The notes beneath the pieces are model-generated. The model saw nothing but the letters and a program-made list of their open reading frames with translations, was not told where the DNA came from and did no database searches. A stretch of 64,000 nucleotides of DNA from Liquidambar formosana (taxonomy: Eukaryota > Streptophyta > Magnoliopsida > Saxifragales > Altingiaceae): positions 20,321,117 through 20,385,116 of the forward strand of contig CM077827.1 of assembly GCA_039720395.1 (NCBI GenBank), in the 5' to 3' direction. Each line of letters starts with the position of its first letter. Position 1 is the stretch's first letter. Made by a program: the position numbers and the translations under genes. Shown here in pieces: positions 24,377 through 36,938 of the stretch.

Positions 24377-24708
24377 AGACTTTAGAAATAGGATATCTAT
24401 GGCATGTCAATAGTTCTTTATCTAATACCAATAAATTGTTATGTCAACCAATCAGTTCTAAATGAATTGCCAAAATTCAATTTTGAGATTTTGTTGTTGT
24501 GGTGTTGTTTGGACCGCACCCAAGGTAACTTTATGGGTTGCCTACGTATCCCCATCTTTTTTTCTTTTTTTCTTTTTTCTTCTTTTTTCTTCTTTTTTCT
24601 CTTTTTTCATTCATTTTTTTTTTTTAGGAATGGGGAATCAGGCCCTCGTAGTTCAAATGCCTTAACTTTTGCCTAGGCTGCCCTTATGGGTTTTCAACCT
24701 AGCAGGCC
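24377..24708. other. Convergent 3' region between antisense gene and pol, with pyrimidine tract
   Basis: This separates the plus-strand antisense gene from the minus-strand pol stop. It holds a T/C-rich tract (about 24556-24627) and, on the minus strand, CTACG (24631-24655) and CGTAGG (24541-24546) arms enclosing a CCCC/GGGG inner stem, the same design as the stem-loop in the LTRs. Terminators for both transcripts presumably lie here, but I see no decisive poly(A) signal. Confidence 0.5.
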
Positions 24709-27700
24709 TTACACATAGTACTTCTTCAATTGATCCAAATTGGTAGGACGAGCGAACTCAATTCCATCCAAATCCATGAGGCGAACAGCCCCTGCTGGTA
24801 ATATCTCTTTGATAACATACGGGCCACCCCAACTTGGCTTGAACTTCCCTCGTGGATCAAAAATTGGAGCTCTGATTTCTTTCAACACCAAATCCCCTGT
24901 CTTCAAACCTCGGTCTTTGACATGCTTGTTAAATGCTCTTGCAACCCTTCGCTGATATCCCTGCACATGATACAAGGCCCTCAATCGCCTTTCATCGAGC
25001 AATGCCAGCTCATCATAACGGTTCTTAACCCAATCTACTTCTGCTATCTGACTTTCCACAGCAACCCGTAATGACGGTACCTCCAACTCAATAGGCAAAA
25101 CAGCCTCCATCCCATACACCAAGGAATAAGGGGTAGCCCCTGTTGATGATCTCACAGATGTTCTATAGCCCCACAAGGCTAATGGCAACTTCTCATGCCA
25201 ATCAGTGTAGGTGTCAGCTGTTTTCTGTAGTATCTTCTTAACATTCTTGTTGGCGGCCTCCACTGCTCCATTAGTCTGCGGGCGATAAGGGGAGGATAAA
25301 TGGTGCACTATGTTGTATTTCTGCAAAAGCTCCTTGGTTTCTTTCTGAAAGTGCTGACCATTGTCTGAAATGATCTCATGGGGTACCCCATACCTGTAGA
25401 TGATGTTGAGCTGTATGAACTGTGCTACCTTCTTGGCGTTCAGGGTCTTGAAAGATGCTGCCTCTACCCACTTAGTGAAGTAATCGATAGCTACCAAGAT
25501 GTACTCATGCCCATTGGAGGCTTTCAGCTTAATCTGTCCAATTATATCTATTCCCCACACTGCAAACGGCCAAGGTGACAACATACTTGTCAAAGGCATG
25601 GAAGGTAGGTGTTGTCCATTAGCAAAGACTTGACATTTGTGACACTGCTTAACATGTGCATGGCAATCTCTCTCCATTGTAGACCAATAGTAGCCTAACC
25701 GCATGATTTTCTTAGCTAGCATATAACCATTCATGTGCGGTGCTCCAACTCCTTCATGGATTTCACTAACAAGACGTTCGGCTTCTTCCTCAGTGACACA
25801 CAACAGATGGACCCCATCGTATGACCTTCGGTATAGCTTTCCTCCACACAAGACATAGTGACTTGCTAGTCTCCTCAGTGTTCTCCTATCAATGCGGGTT
25901 GCTCCTTCAGGATACTCCTTTTCCTCAATGAATTTCATGATGTCATAGTACCAAGGATGGCCATCTTTCAACTCTCCTTCTCGAATAGAACAGCAATAAA
26001 CAGGTTTTTCTCTACATTCTATCACCAATGGTTTTACATTCCCACCATCCGGGATTTCCACCATGGAAGCAAGAGTTGCCAAAGCATCGGCGAACTGATT
26101 CTTATTTCTTGACAAATAATTGAACTCTATTTCCACAAATTCTTTAGTCAAGGCTTCTAAGTATGCATGATATGGCAGCAGCTTCTCATCACGAGTCTTC
26201 CACTCTCCCTTTATCTGGCAGATAATCAGTGCTGAATCTCCGAAAACTTCTAACTCTTTGATCCCCAATTCCAGTGCAGCTTCCAATGCAAGGATGCAGG
26301 CTTCATACTCAGCGATATTGTTGGTTGCTTCAAACCCTAGCTTAACTGCCAAGGGTGTAAATGCTTCTTCAGGTGAAACCAATAGGACTCCTATCCCATA
26401 CCCTCTCTTATTTGCAGCTCCATCAAAGTATACCTTCCAGACCTTCTTTCCAATCTCCAGGACATCCTCATCGGGGAATTGGTCATTAAATTGTTCTGAT
26501 GACGCCACAGGGCAGCTAGCCAAGTAATCTGCAATGACACTTCCTTTTACTGACTTCTGTGTTACATACTTTATGTCGAATTCATTGAGAAGAATCGACC
26601 AACGAGCAGTTCTGTAGGATAAAACCGGCCTTTCTATTAGGTACTTCAGTGGGTCCATTCGGCTTATCAAGAAAACCTCATACGACATCATGTAGTGACG
26701 TAGTTTCTGAGTTGCCCATACCAAAGCCACACAAGCCTTCTCTATGGCGTTGTACTTCACCTCATAATCTGTCATCTTCTTGCTCAGATAGTAAATGGCA
26801 TTCTCCTTTTTTGACCCCTCAAGGTACTGAGCTAGCATAGCTCCCGTCGCGGTTTCAGTGACCAACAAGTATAACAATAACGGCTCACCTTGTCGCGGAG
26901 GAACTAGAATTGGTGGATTACTCAAATACCTTTTGATAGTCTCAAAGGCTCCTTGACATTCTTCATTCCATACCTTCGGCACACCCTTCTTAAGCAACTT
27001 GAAAATCGGCTCACACACCATAGTCAAATTAGCAATGAACCTGCTTATGTACTGAATTCTCCCCAAGAACCCTCGAATCTGCTTTTCTGTGCTAGGCGGC
27101 TCCATCTCCACAATGGCCTTGATTTTTCCCGGATCGACCTCGATTCCTCTCTGAGTAATCATGAATCCTAATAGCTTGCCTGCAGTGACACCAAAAGCGC
27201 ATTTCTGAGGATTCAACCGCAAGTTGTACTTCTTTGCTCGCTCCAGGAACCTTTCCAGTGCCATGAAGTGTCCTTCTCGATCCACGGACTTCACGATCAT
27301 GTCGTCCACATATACTTCCACCTCCTTATGGATCATGTCGTGCAGCAATGTTGTAGCAGCTCTCTGATAGGTAGCCCCGGCATTTCTCAAACCGAACGGC
27401 ATCACTTTGTAACAATATGTTCCCCACTGTGTGATAAAGGCCGTTTTCTCCATATCTTGCGGTGCCATCTTTATCTGATTGTATCCGGAAAACCCATCCA
27501 TGAAAGAGAGGAGCGCATGTCCTACAGTACTATCTACCAATACATCAATGTGGGGCAAAGGGAAATCATCCTTAGGGCTTGCTGCATTAAGATCTCGAAA
27601 ATCCACACACATCCTCACTTTTCCATCCTTTTTTAGGCACGGGAACTATATTAGATAACCACTCGGGATACTCCACAACCTGTAGGAACCCCGCATCGAG

Positions 27701-28069
27701 TTGTTTGGTTACTTCCTCCTTTACTTTCAATGCCCACTCGGGTTTCAATCTTCTCAATTTTTGCTTTACCGGCTTTTTAAGGGGATTGGTGGGGATGAAG
27801 TGCTGCACAATGTCTGGATCTATGCCGGGCATTTCTTCATAAGACCATGCAAAGGCCGTTATGTTGGCCTTTAGGAGGGCTATCAGCTTTTCTTTTTCAA
27901 GTGGTGAAAGGGTTATCCCAATTTTAATTATCTTTGGCAATTCATTTGTCCCTAAATTGATTGATTCCAATTCATCCATATTAGGTTCGGTGACACCCCT
28001 TTTCCTTTGCTCGGCGAGCTCCGGGGGGACGTCATTCCTAGGATCTATATCCATGCCATAAATATCCAT
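24709..28069 (-). pseudogene. pol: Element 1 pol: RT, degenerate RNase H, second RNase H, integrase (one frameshift)
   Basis: The frame opens at an ATG at 28069 and continues after a one-base gain in a run of six T at 27629-27634 into a 969-codon frame ending at 24709. In order: RT (FRDLNAASPKDDFPLPH, YVDDMIVKS), a Ty3-type RNase H whose first catalytic Asp position is lost (LYLLVTETATGAML), an archaeal-type RNase H with intact acidic residues (YFDGAAN, AEYEAC, GDSAL, FADALA), an integrase HHCC finger (H...H...CHKCQ), the catalytic core (WGIDIIG, ISDNG, NGAVEAANKN) and a basic C-terminal part. Dual RNase H is the mark of the Tat lineage. The homopolymer frameshift could be a true lesion or a sequencing error. 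Confidence 0.9.
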
Positions 28070-28265
28070 AGAAGAGAGAAAGGAAACACTGCAAGCAAAC
28101 AATGTATAAAAGAAACACACTTCATTAAAGGAACAAACAAAAAGACACAAACTTGAAAAGGAAACCAAAATTTGGTGCCACAACTATGAAACGACTCCTA
28201 TCTCCACAAAATGGGATAGGCGGACACACTTTATTGAAAGCAGGAAAGACTTCTAACTAAGGAAC
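28070..28265 (-). other. Intron-like spacer between gag-pro and pol (family A)
   Basis: After the gag-pro stop there are about 200 bases with in-frame stops. A pyrimidine-rich stretch ends in TTGCTTGCAG|T just before the pol ATG (acceptor AG at 28089-28090, minus strand). Element 3 has the same arrangement (63653-63836, TTATTTGCAG|T). Ogre elements are known to join gag-pro to pol by partial splicing, so an intron is likely, with a donor upstream within the end of gag-pro; the donor was not fixed. Confidence 0.45.
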
Positions 28266-31200
28266 CTACAAGCTACTATCAGGCAGGTCATGATCTTCCT
28301 CTTCAAGGATCTCTGCAATGGCTCCATCTTCTAGGTACCAATTATGAAGCGGCATGGTTGCATGGTGAATTGACGAATCTTGGCAATCTTCTGTTGCTGA
28401 CTCCCCCAAAGTAAGAACCATATCTTGGAACATGGTGACCATGGTTTCAGAATCCATGTGCTCCACCCAGTCTTCTTTCTTCTTTCCCACAGAATTGTAC
28501 CAACTTGTCAAGCTCTGAGGATTCGGCCCATCTGTAAAGTACTTGTCACAAAAATCCTTATCTGCCAAAGCTGGATTGGAACTTGGGTAAAAAGTGCAAT
28601 AATGTGATGGCTCTTCCTTTTCGAACTCCTTTTCAATGCATTGCACATACTCAAACCCCGACAAGGGTATCCCAACTGATTCTGGCTTTATTTCACATAT
28701 GGGTACACCCGCCATTTTCAGATCATAGTCCCCTTGAAGTGTAACAATGGCTCCCTCATGTGGGAACTTTACCTTTTGATGCAATGATGATGGTACAGCC
28801 CCAGCGGGATGAATCCAAGGCCTTCCCAATAACAGATTGAAACATGACGGCACATCCAAGACTTGAAACTCCACTCTGAACTCCGTGGGTCCCATGATTA
28901 AAGGTAGAGTGATCACCCCAATTACTTCTCTACGGGTATTATCATACGCCCTCACTGTCTGCCCAGATGGAGTGAAATCAGTGGGCCCCAAGCCCAAAAC
29001 AGTTGCAGTTCTCAAGGGACATACATTCAACGCGGAACCATTATCAATCAAGACCGTAGGAACTCTCTTCCCCATGGTATCAACAGTTATATGCAAGGCT
29101 TGGGAGTGGCTTGGCCCACTCTTAGGTAAGTCAGTCTCTGTGAACACTATAGTGGAATTCTTCGGAGCAGGGTTTACTAGATTCACCAATCCCTCAGGGG
29201 ATAAATCAACCGGAACCTGTATCTGGTTTAACAACTTCAGCACTGTCTGTCTGTGCTTGTGAGAGGCCATAAGCAAGCCCCAGATGGTGATATTGGCATT
29301 GGTCTTCTTCAATTGTCGGAGTACTTCGTCCTCTTCTTCTTGCACATCAAGGCGCTTATCTAACTCACCCAGTGGATTATCAGACTCCAAGTGCGGAGGC
29401 TTGAAATGGCGGCCCCCTCTTGTCATGTGGTCTACTTCTTCATCACTAGCCCATATGTCATCAATTTCATTTGTGTCACCCATCAGGTCATCCCATTCAA
29501 TCATGTCAATGTCCTCCATCTGCACCTCTTCGGGTATATCGTCCCAGCCCGTAGGAATTATGGGCTCACTTGGCAATGGATCAGGATAAAGCACATAGTA
29601 ATCAAATTTCCTCGAAGGTTCTCCCAATAACCCCACTTGAGGGTCTCCTGCTTCATACCTTTCTTTCAACTGCTGTTGGATGGACTTCTTTGGCAATTGT
29701 AGGGTCTTTTGATCAATGAGGTCTTGAACGACCTTTCTCAACATAGCACAGTCCTCAGTGTCATGGCCGGGTATACCATGGTATTGGCAATATTGATGGG
29801 GTGTTTGGGGTCTTGGCTTTAGAGGGTGAAGTATGATAAGGCCTTGGTTACAGCATTGGTGAAAGGCTTGGGCCAAGGACATGGGTAATGGAGTGTATTG
29901 TCTTATGGGTAGGCAAGGTCGAGATGGGTCGGCTTCAATGGCATTTATGGAGTTGGATGAATTATGAGAGGGAAGTGGATTTTGAGTGACATTTGGGCGA
30001 TTTGGTGGAGTTGGTGGTGAGATGATTTGCTTGTCAAGTAAGTCTTGGATCTCATGCCTAAGGCGATAGCAACGGTTGGTTGAGTGGCCTTTGGCTTGGT
30101 GAAATTTGCAGTATTCATTCTCATTGTAGCTCTTGGGCAATGGGTTTGGTGGTGGTCTTGGGTCGAGAGGTTTCAACAGGCCTCGGCTTTTTAGCTTTTC
30201 AAGTACTTTCTCAAGTGGCATATGCAGCTCGGTGAATTGGCGAGGTGGGTTGGTGTCATTTAGGGAGATGGGTTGAATGGGTTGGGCTATGGCATTGACC
30301 TCGGCATTGTTTTTCCCAGCAAAGTTCGGCCTGCGGCTCTTTTGGACTTCTTCTGTCTTGATTGACCCATCAGCTATGGCATCCTCAACTTGGGTACCTG
30401 CCCCGATAAAGGCCTTGAAATTAGGGAAGTAGTGAGCAAAGAGGTGCTTGTGATACACCGGCAATAGGTTCTTAACCACCAACTGAATCTGATCTTCCTC
30501 ATTCGGTCTATCTGCCATTCTCGAGGCCTTTTGCCTCCACCTTGTAATGAAAGCAGAAAAGGTCTCATTAGCCCCTTGTTTTGTGGTCTCTAGGTCCCTT
30601 CTTGTGACATCCACCTCAGTGTTGTACTTGTAGTGCTCTGAAAACTCATTACATATATCCTCCCAAGTTCGGGTTCTATTCTCATCCAAGGCTAGGAACC
30701 ATTTTAAAGCAGAAGTGGCGAGGGTTTCATGGAACATTTGGGCCAAGAGTTCATCTGTTGCTCCTCGAGGGTGCATAGCTCATACATACATCTTCAAATG
30801 GGTCTTAGGGCAGCCCGTTCCATCAAACTTTTCTAATTCGGGCATCTTGAATTGTAATGGAATACGAGCTTGAGGGAACAATGATAGGGTACGTACATCC
30901 ACCATGTCATCTGTCCTACGGATTCCCTTTATAGTTCTCTCCAAGGCTTCTACCTTACTAGCCAACACAGAGTCTGTATCAGAGGTCTTCCCCTTACTTC
31001 CCCCTTCTAGGTTAAAAACTTCAGGTGATTCATTCCCCTTGGGCTGAGTGCTTCCCCCATCATTGGTCTTAGTGCCTTCTCCAGACTGGGTCCCATTTTC
31101 GGTGTTATCCCCCGGGGTACGGCCATTATTCTGTTCGGGTTCGGACATCTTATGTTGGATATCTTGGGCCATTTTCAATGCTCTCTCGGATACATCAGTA

Positions 31201-31310
31201 GTGTAATCAAGTTTGGTCATGATAGCCTTCAAACAAGTCTCAACATCAAAACCCCCTTCACTAGTTGCTTCATCGTCCATGTCTGACTGGTTGGTAGAAT
31301 CAATCTTCAC
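28266..31310 (-). pseudogene. gag-pro: Element 1 gag-protease (in-frame stop in gag)
   Basis: A 176-codon frame (31310-30780) and an 836-codon frame (30776-28266) are in the same phase, separated only by a TGA at 30780-30782 where element 3 has a sense codon. The product has a retrotransposon gag core (SALKWFLALDENRTRTWED), two zinc-knuckle-like C-x2-H-x4-GH-x4-C motifs (CKFHQAKGHSTNRC and CQYHGIPGHDTEDC) and an aspartic protease (VLIDNGSALN). The G-patch that follows the protease in elements 2 and 3 is missing and replaced by unrelated sequence. The true gag start is probably upstream of 31310, as in element 3, but that region holds a stop near 31355. Confidence 0.85.
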
Positions 31311-31355
31311 TAAGCGCCCTTGCTGGTCGCGGATCCAAGCCAGTACGTCTTCTCA

Positions 31356-31992
31356 CTCCTCTATGAAAGGGAACAATCAGTCTCTCATCCTAAGGGTATG
31401 TCCTAGGCTTCCATATTTGTCCCAATGACTTCACGCCATATACTCAATTAGTCCCTTTTAATCCAATCACCTTTGCAAGGGTCATGGGCGAAAGGTACGT
31501 ATTAAGGATATAGGGTGCAAAGGTCCTCTATTAATTTTTCCATTAAGCACATCACAAACACGGTCATGATATCATTACAAACAATGTGGGTGCATAAGGG
31601 TGAAACCATAGTGTCCTACAAGTCTGTCTATATGGACTAATGATAAGGGTAGGCTGGGGTCCTTCACTTGCTTGAGCAATCTTTATACCTAACCACATGT
31701 GGCATCAGGAACGCCGCGTGGGTCCAGCAGTACGTGATTAACTCATTTAATATACCCAAGGGTACTTGGCAAGAGAGGTTGAGAGCTTTCGCCCCAACTC
31801 ATGGAATCAGGAAAACCAAGGTTGAGGCTAGGCCCGTCAGTGGCAAGGGACATCGATCCTAACATGCAAGAGTTTGCGCACACAATGCAATAAATGAAAG
31901 CACACAATCAAGCGGATGCAATGTGATTGATTTTAATTAAACAAAAGAAATTAACTTAGCCCAATCAAATTGTATAGAGTCTAGCCCACAAA
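31356..31992 (-). other. Untranslated leader of element 1
   Basis: This lies between PBS and gag and is homologous to 35350-35955 of element 3, for example in the TTGATTGGGCTAA segment and the 'ccgcttgattgtgtgctttc' segment. No Ogre-type ORF1 is visible. Confidence 0.6.
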
Positions 31993-32010
31993 TCCCCAGC
32001 GGAGTCGCCA
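31993..32010 (-). other. Primer-binding site of element 1
   Basis: On the minus strand TGGCGACTCCGCTGGGGA follows the 5' LTR after three bases and is identical to the PBS of element 3. Confidence 0.85.
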
Positions 32011-34362
32011 AACTGTGAACCCTGAAAAAGTGAGGCCCACAAGGGTTTAAAAGTCGCTAGTCTGTGGACCCAGGAAAGCGGGTTAAGGGCCCACGGGGCG
32101 GTTTTAGGTTTGAAAAAGGAAAAGGAGTCGCCACCTTATTTTTTAAAGGAAACAAGGAAAACCCTAAAAAACAGTTTTGTTTTAGGAAAACAAAATAATG
32201 ACTCCATATTTAAAAATGGTAAGGCAAATGATCTTTTGGAAACCAGAGAAATCGGGGATTCGGAGGCTAAGTTACGATATGGGAAGGTTCTAGGCAAAGC
32301 CTATAGGCACCCATATCGCCCTAAACGGTCTCTTAATTTAATTGGGCTAAATCAAAGTCTTAATCACACACAAGTCAACAGTTATCATCACAAGACAGCA
32401 TGCATATCATTTATTCATTCATCCATACAATCTAGTAAATCAAAGAAAAACATAAAAAAGAAAAGGGGAGAGGAGAAAACCTAGGATACTTAGTATCCTA
32501 GGGCGGACTTGAACATCACGAAGAGCGCCTACGTACCATGTATGGAAATACATGGATCAAAGTCCACGTAGTTCGAAAGGGAATAGGGTTATAACCTAAT
32601 CAAGGCCTATGGTAAACCCTAAGTTTCCTTTCAAGTAAAACATGGTAAGTTTCCAAAATAAATGATTCTCAAAAGATTTTTGGTAATATGGAATTTGATA
32701 AAGATCGAAACTTTGATTTAAAAGGTATTTTTTTAATGAAAGGATACTATAGAATCTACCATACCCCTCTATTAGGAAACAACCCTAGGGGGGGAGAAAG
32801 GGAAAGTTTCAAAGGAAGGAAAGAAGGGTGAATTGGGGCACCCTCACACCCTACTTACCTTAAGCAAAAGCAACCTGTCAAAGTAACCACCCTATTGCAT
32901 AGGGTAATTACCTTATTTGTAAGATTTCATCTCACAATAGCCAAAATAACCACCCCACATTGGTGGGGTAGTTGCACCTGTTGTACCTGTCAAAGCACCT
33001 GCAATTTCCATGCAAAACATACCAAAAATGCCAACCAAACAAGCTAGATTCCAAATCAAGCCATTATCATGCCCAAACATGGGCTAACACATGCTCAAAA
33101 TATCATATCAAGGACAAATAACAGATCTGGACAGAATTGAAATAAGGTTTAAAATCAACCACAAGTCATGCAACAACATGAATCATAAGCTAACTAAAAC
33201 CCTAATTCAACCCTACATGCAATGACATGCAAAAAACCCTAAAATCAACTATATGAATGCTAGAAATATCATAGTTATCAAATATGCAGCACATATATAT
33301 CAACTATGAAGAAAACACAAAGAAAAACCCTAAGTTATCATGCTATATGCTACTTTCCTAATACAAGGATGAATGAAACCCTAGAATCACACTAGTGCAT
33401 AAAATTCCATGAAATAACCCTAAATCATGCAAAACAGAATATGAACAGCACTCTAACCATGCATATTAATCAATGGAATGATCCACACATGAGAAAAATA
33501 CAAGCTTGCACATGAAATATAGCTATTCTAAACATAAACTCAATTTCAGCACTAAGGAAACCCTAGAATCCCAAACATGCAGTAAATCACATGGGACATC
33601 ATCCTAGCATACTAAACAGCCCACAAACATTATCCTAATCATGCATACATTTCGATGGAAGCAACAAAACACAATAAAAAATATAAGCTCTAATATACCA
33701 AAGAGTTATTTCATGCAGAAAACCATTTTAAGCACCTAAGAAACCCTAAAGTCCCAAACATGCAGTAAATCACATGGAATAACATCCTAGCATACTAAAC
33801 AGCCCACAAATATGATCCTAAACATGCATGGAAGCAACAAGACATGATAAAAACACAAGCTCTAATATACCAAAGAGTTATTTCATGCAGAAAACCATTT
33901 TAAGCACCTAAGAAACCCTAAAGTCCCAAACATGCAGTAAATCACATGGAATAACATCCTAGCATACTAAACAGCCCACAAATATGATCCTAAACATGCA
34001 TGGAAGCAACAAGACGTGATAAAAACACAAGCTTTGATATGCAATCATCCTATTCTATGCAAAAACCCTAACTTTAAAAGAGAGAAGAGGAGGAAGGGGG
34101 GAATACCTATGGTGAAGTATCCTTTTGCTGCTGTAGGGAGTCCTCCTTCTCTTGTGTACTGCTGGGAGTTCCTTCCTTCAAGCCTTCAAGCAATGCTCCA
34201 GCCCTCCTCCAAGCTTACTCTCACACTCTCTCACTCAAAGTATAGGTTAAACTACCCTAAGGATGGCTGCCATAGCCTCCAAGTCTCACACATGCCTCAC
34301 ACTTCAGAATTTTCTCTCCCAGTGGCCTCCAAAGTGTCCCCTATTGCTGAAGTATAAGGGGG

Positions 34363-34370
34363 TATTTATA
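34363..34370 (-). promoter_or_regulatory. TATA box in 5' LTR of element 1
   Basis: TATAAATA on the minus strand, 187 bp from the palindromic block. This is the likely promoter of the gag-pol transcript. Confidence 0.72.
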
Positions 34371-34557
34371 GGGATTGAGGGAAAACCCTCAATGGTTGGG
34401 ATTAAAACCCTAGGGATTGATCCAAGGGCTCTTAGAGGTTCCCTTGGGGCTCAAGTAGGTCAAAAAGGGCTGAAATTAGGGTTAAATGGCGGCTAAAGGC
34501 GAGCAAATCCGAGGAAATAGGGAAGGAGCCGCGTCAAAGCTCAAAAAAGGAAAGTGG

Positions 34558-34637
34558 CTCGGGTGACCACCTGGGGCTGGGCGGCTAGCAGCCTGGGCCC
34601 AGGCGGCTAGCCACCCAGGCCTGGGTGGTCACCCGAG
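34558..34637. promoter_or_regulatory. 80-nt palindromic block in 5' LTR of element 1
   Basis: Same as 17242-17321 except for two substitutions (GCCACCCAGG and CTGGGTGG here). It sits in U3 upstream of the TATA box. Confidence 0.8.
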
Positions 34638-35344
34638 GCCATGTCAGCTTCAGCCCATTTTTGACCCTTTCAGCTTCCAAATGTGTTTCAGGGCCCAAAT
34701 CAACTCCGATTTTGACGAAACGAAAGCCAAAACGACCGTGTTTCGAAGGAGAATGTAATTTGAGTCACTTGAGGGCAAGAAACCCTAGCCATGGCTGCAT
34801 GGTTGGGTCCTACAAAGGTGGTTAACCGCTATGCCTCACCATTGCTTAGCTTAGGTATGCACATAGGGTCGCACCGAATGCTTTCCAATTCGAAATTCAA
34901 CCTCCCTAAACACATTTGGGGATGAAATTAAGACCAATCAAGGTCAAATGAGTAGTCATAGAGTGAAAATCATGAACCAATTCGAGCAAACCCGAAGTAG
35001 GTCTCTTAGCCATCCTGAGCCTTGCTGAGCCATTCTAATCCCGAACCTTCAATTCATCGAATTGATCCCACAAATACCTCAAATACAACCATATGAACTC
35101 CAATTGGCAACTTGGAGATCATTTCAAGGTCAAATGGAAAGTTTGTGATCAAAAAGACAATTATGCCCCTCAAGTCACAAAAGTTCTTATTAACCCTCAA
35201 GATCAACTCCAAATCGAACCAAAATTCATACACACCATCCTTAGGACCCTAGAAACTCAATGCAAAAGACTAGACTCAAAAAGGAAACAAAAAGACACAT
35301 GCAATGACAAACCCTAGCTAAGGTGACAAAAATGGGGTGTGACA

Positions 35345-35349
35345 GAGGG
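35345..35349. repeat. Right TSD of element 1 (GAGGG)
   Basis: Matches 14693-14697. The leader of element 3 resumes directly after it. Confidence 0.85.
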
Positions 35350-35955
35350 CTAGAATCATTTAATTTGATTGGGCTAAATTAATTTCTTATTGTTAATTAA
35401 AATCAATCACATTGCATCCGCTTGATTGTGTGCTTTCATTTATTGCATTGTGTGTGCTACTGTTGCATGATCACTCGATTGTCCCTCGATGTATCCTTGC
35501 CAACTGATAGCCTAGTTCGACCTTGGTTTTCCTGATTCCATGTGTTGGGCGAAGCTATCAAACCTCTCTTGCCAAGTACCCTTGGGTATATCAAATGGAT
35601 CAATCACGTACTGCTGGACCCACGCGACATTCCTGATGTCACATGTGGTTAGGTATAAAGATTGGTACAAGCAAAGTTGAGGACCCTAGCCTACCCTTTT
35701 AAAAGAAAGAATTGCATGTAATGGGCCTTCTAGGACACCGTTGGATCACCTATATGCACACACATTGTTGTGATGATATGCTGCTGTGTTTATGATGTGT
35801 TGCCATGCCTTGTTGATTGAGTGGGTAATTAAAGTTAACTTTACATCCTACATCCTTAATGCGTACCCTTCCCCATGACCCCCGCAAGGGTAATTGGTTA
35901 AGAGAACTAATTAGTGTACGTTGTAAAGATTTTGAGATAATTATGGAAGCTTAGG
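35350..35955 (+). other. Leader of element 3, continued after element 1
   Basis: Homologous to the leader of element 1. No coding potential is supported; it leads into the gag ATG at 35956. Confidence 0.6.
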
Positions 35956-36733
35956 ATGGATCCTTAGGCTGAAAAAATTGAGTATTTGCCCTATGTTAGA
36001 GGGAGAGACGTGCTGGCTTGGATCCGCAATCAACAAGGGCGCCTAGTCAGTGCTGATTCTGTCACTGAGTCGGATATGGCTGAGGAAAAAACTAGCAACC
36101 GGGGTTTCAACCTTGAGGCCACTTTGAAAGCTATCATGGAGAAGCTTGATCACACCACCCAGGTATCCGAGACCGCACTCAAGTTAGCTCAAGACATTCA
36201 ACAAAAGAACTCTAAACCTGAATCTAGGGCCCGTGCCACTATAACAATCAAGGATCCAATGATTCCGAATCTGCTGAGGAACCATTAGGAGAAGGGGAAG
36301 AGCTACCCAAGACCAAGGAAGGGGAAACCAAAGCCACATCAAGGGAGAGCTCAACCGTCCTGGCAAACAAGGTCGAGACCTTAGAACAAACTCTGAAGGG
36401 AATCCGCAGATCTGATGATATGGTAGACATCCATACTTTGTCTTTGTTCCCAAAGGCTCGCATCTTGTTACAATTCAAAATGCCGGAGTTGGAAAAATTC
36501 GATGGGATAGGCTGTCCTAAAACCCATCTCAAGATGTATATGCAAGCTATGCACCCTCAAGGGGCGAACGATGAGTTATTGGCTCAAATGTTTCACGAGT
36601 CATTAGCGAGTTCCGCCTTGAAATGGTTTTTGTCATTAGAGGAGAACAGAACCAAGACTTGGGAGGATGTATGCAATGCATTCACGGACCATTACAAGTA
36701 TAACACCGAAGTGGATGGCACGCGAAGGGACTT
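35956..36733 (+). pseudogene. gag: Element 3 gag, N-terminal part (stop and frameshift, then interrupted by element 2)
   Basis: ATG at 35956 is followed three codons later by an in-frame TAG, then an open frame with gag similarity to element 1 (GRDVLAWIRNQQGRLV). A frameshift near 36230-36240 moves the reading to another frame, which continues (FKMPELEKFDG, SALKWFLSLEENRTKTWED) to the TSD GACTT at 36729-36733, where element 2 begins. The rest resumes at 60999. The number of lesions shows this is the oldest layer of the nest. Confidence 0.85.
36729..36733. repeat. Left TSD of element 2 (GACTT)
   Basis: Repeated at 60999-61003 beyond the 3' LTR of element 2. Confidence 0.88.
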
Positions 36734-36878
36734 TGTTAACACCCCATTCTGTACCACTTGGCACCTCAAGCCACTTTCTGAGACCCGATGATGAAGGGCA
36801 GTAGCCAACGGACCATCGCAAGCACGCCCGAAGGACTCGCGGAGACACAGCAGGCCTTTGGCCTTGGTTCAATACCCC

Positions 36879-36938
36879 ATGCACGTACGTGCATGGGATA
36901 TGCACGTACGTGCATATACCATGCACGTACGATCATGC
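36879..36938. promoter_or_regulatory. ACGTACGT palindrome cluster 1 in 5' LTR of element 2
   Basis: Three closely spaced motifs: two perfect TGCACGTACGTGCA palindromes and a third half-diverged copy (TGCACGTACGATCA). The cluster ends about 128 bp upstream of the TATA box. The 3' LTR copy is at 59725-59784. Confidence 0.8.

Larger units (their letters stand above)
14698..35344 (-). mobile_element. Element 1: complete Tat/Ogre-like Ty3/gypsy retrotransposon with antisense gene cassette
   Basis: The element is 20,647 bp with two 3,331-bp LTRs (14698-18028 and 32014-35344), TSD GAGGG, PBS, gag-pro, pol and an antisense two-gene cassette between pol and the 3' LTR. The lineage is supported by the PBS type, the degenerate Ty3 RNase H followed by a second, archaeal-type RNase H, and the size. 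I counted about nine differences between the LTRs (about 0.3%), so insertion was recent. Gag carries an in-frame stop and pol a one-base frameshift, so this copy looks non-autonomous unless those are assembly errors. Confidence 0.92.
32014..35344 (-). mobile_element. 5' LTR of element 1
   Basis: 3,331 bp, the same length as 14698-18028, with about nine substitutions noticed between them. It includes the CTACG stem-loop (32527-32576), the TATA box (34363-34370) and the 80-nt block (34558-34637). Confidence 0.92.

Noticed and set aside
28885..29589. 125- and 101-codon plus-strand frames over gag-pro of element 1
   Set aside because: They are shadows of the real minus-strand gag-protease frame.
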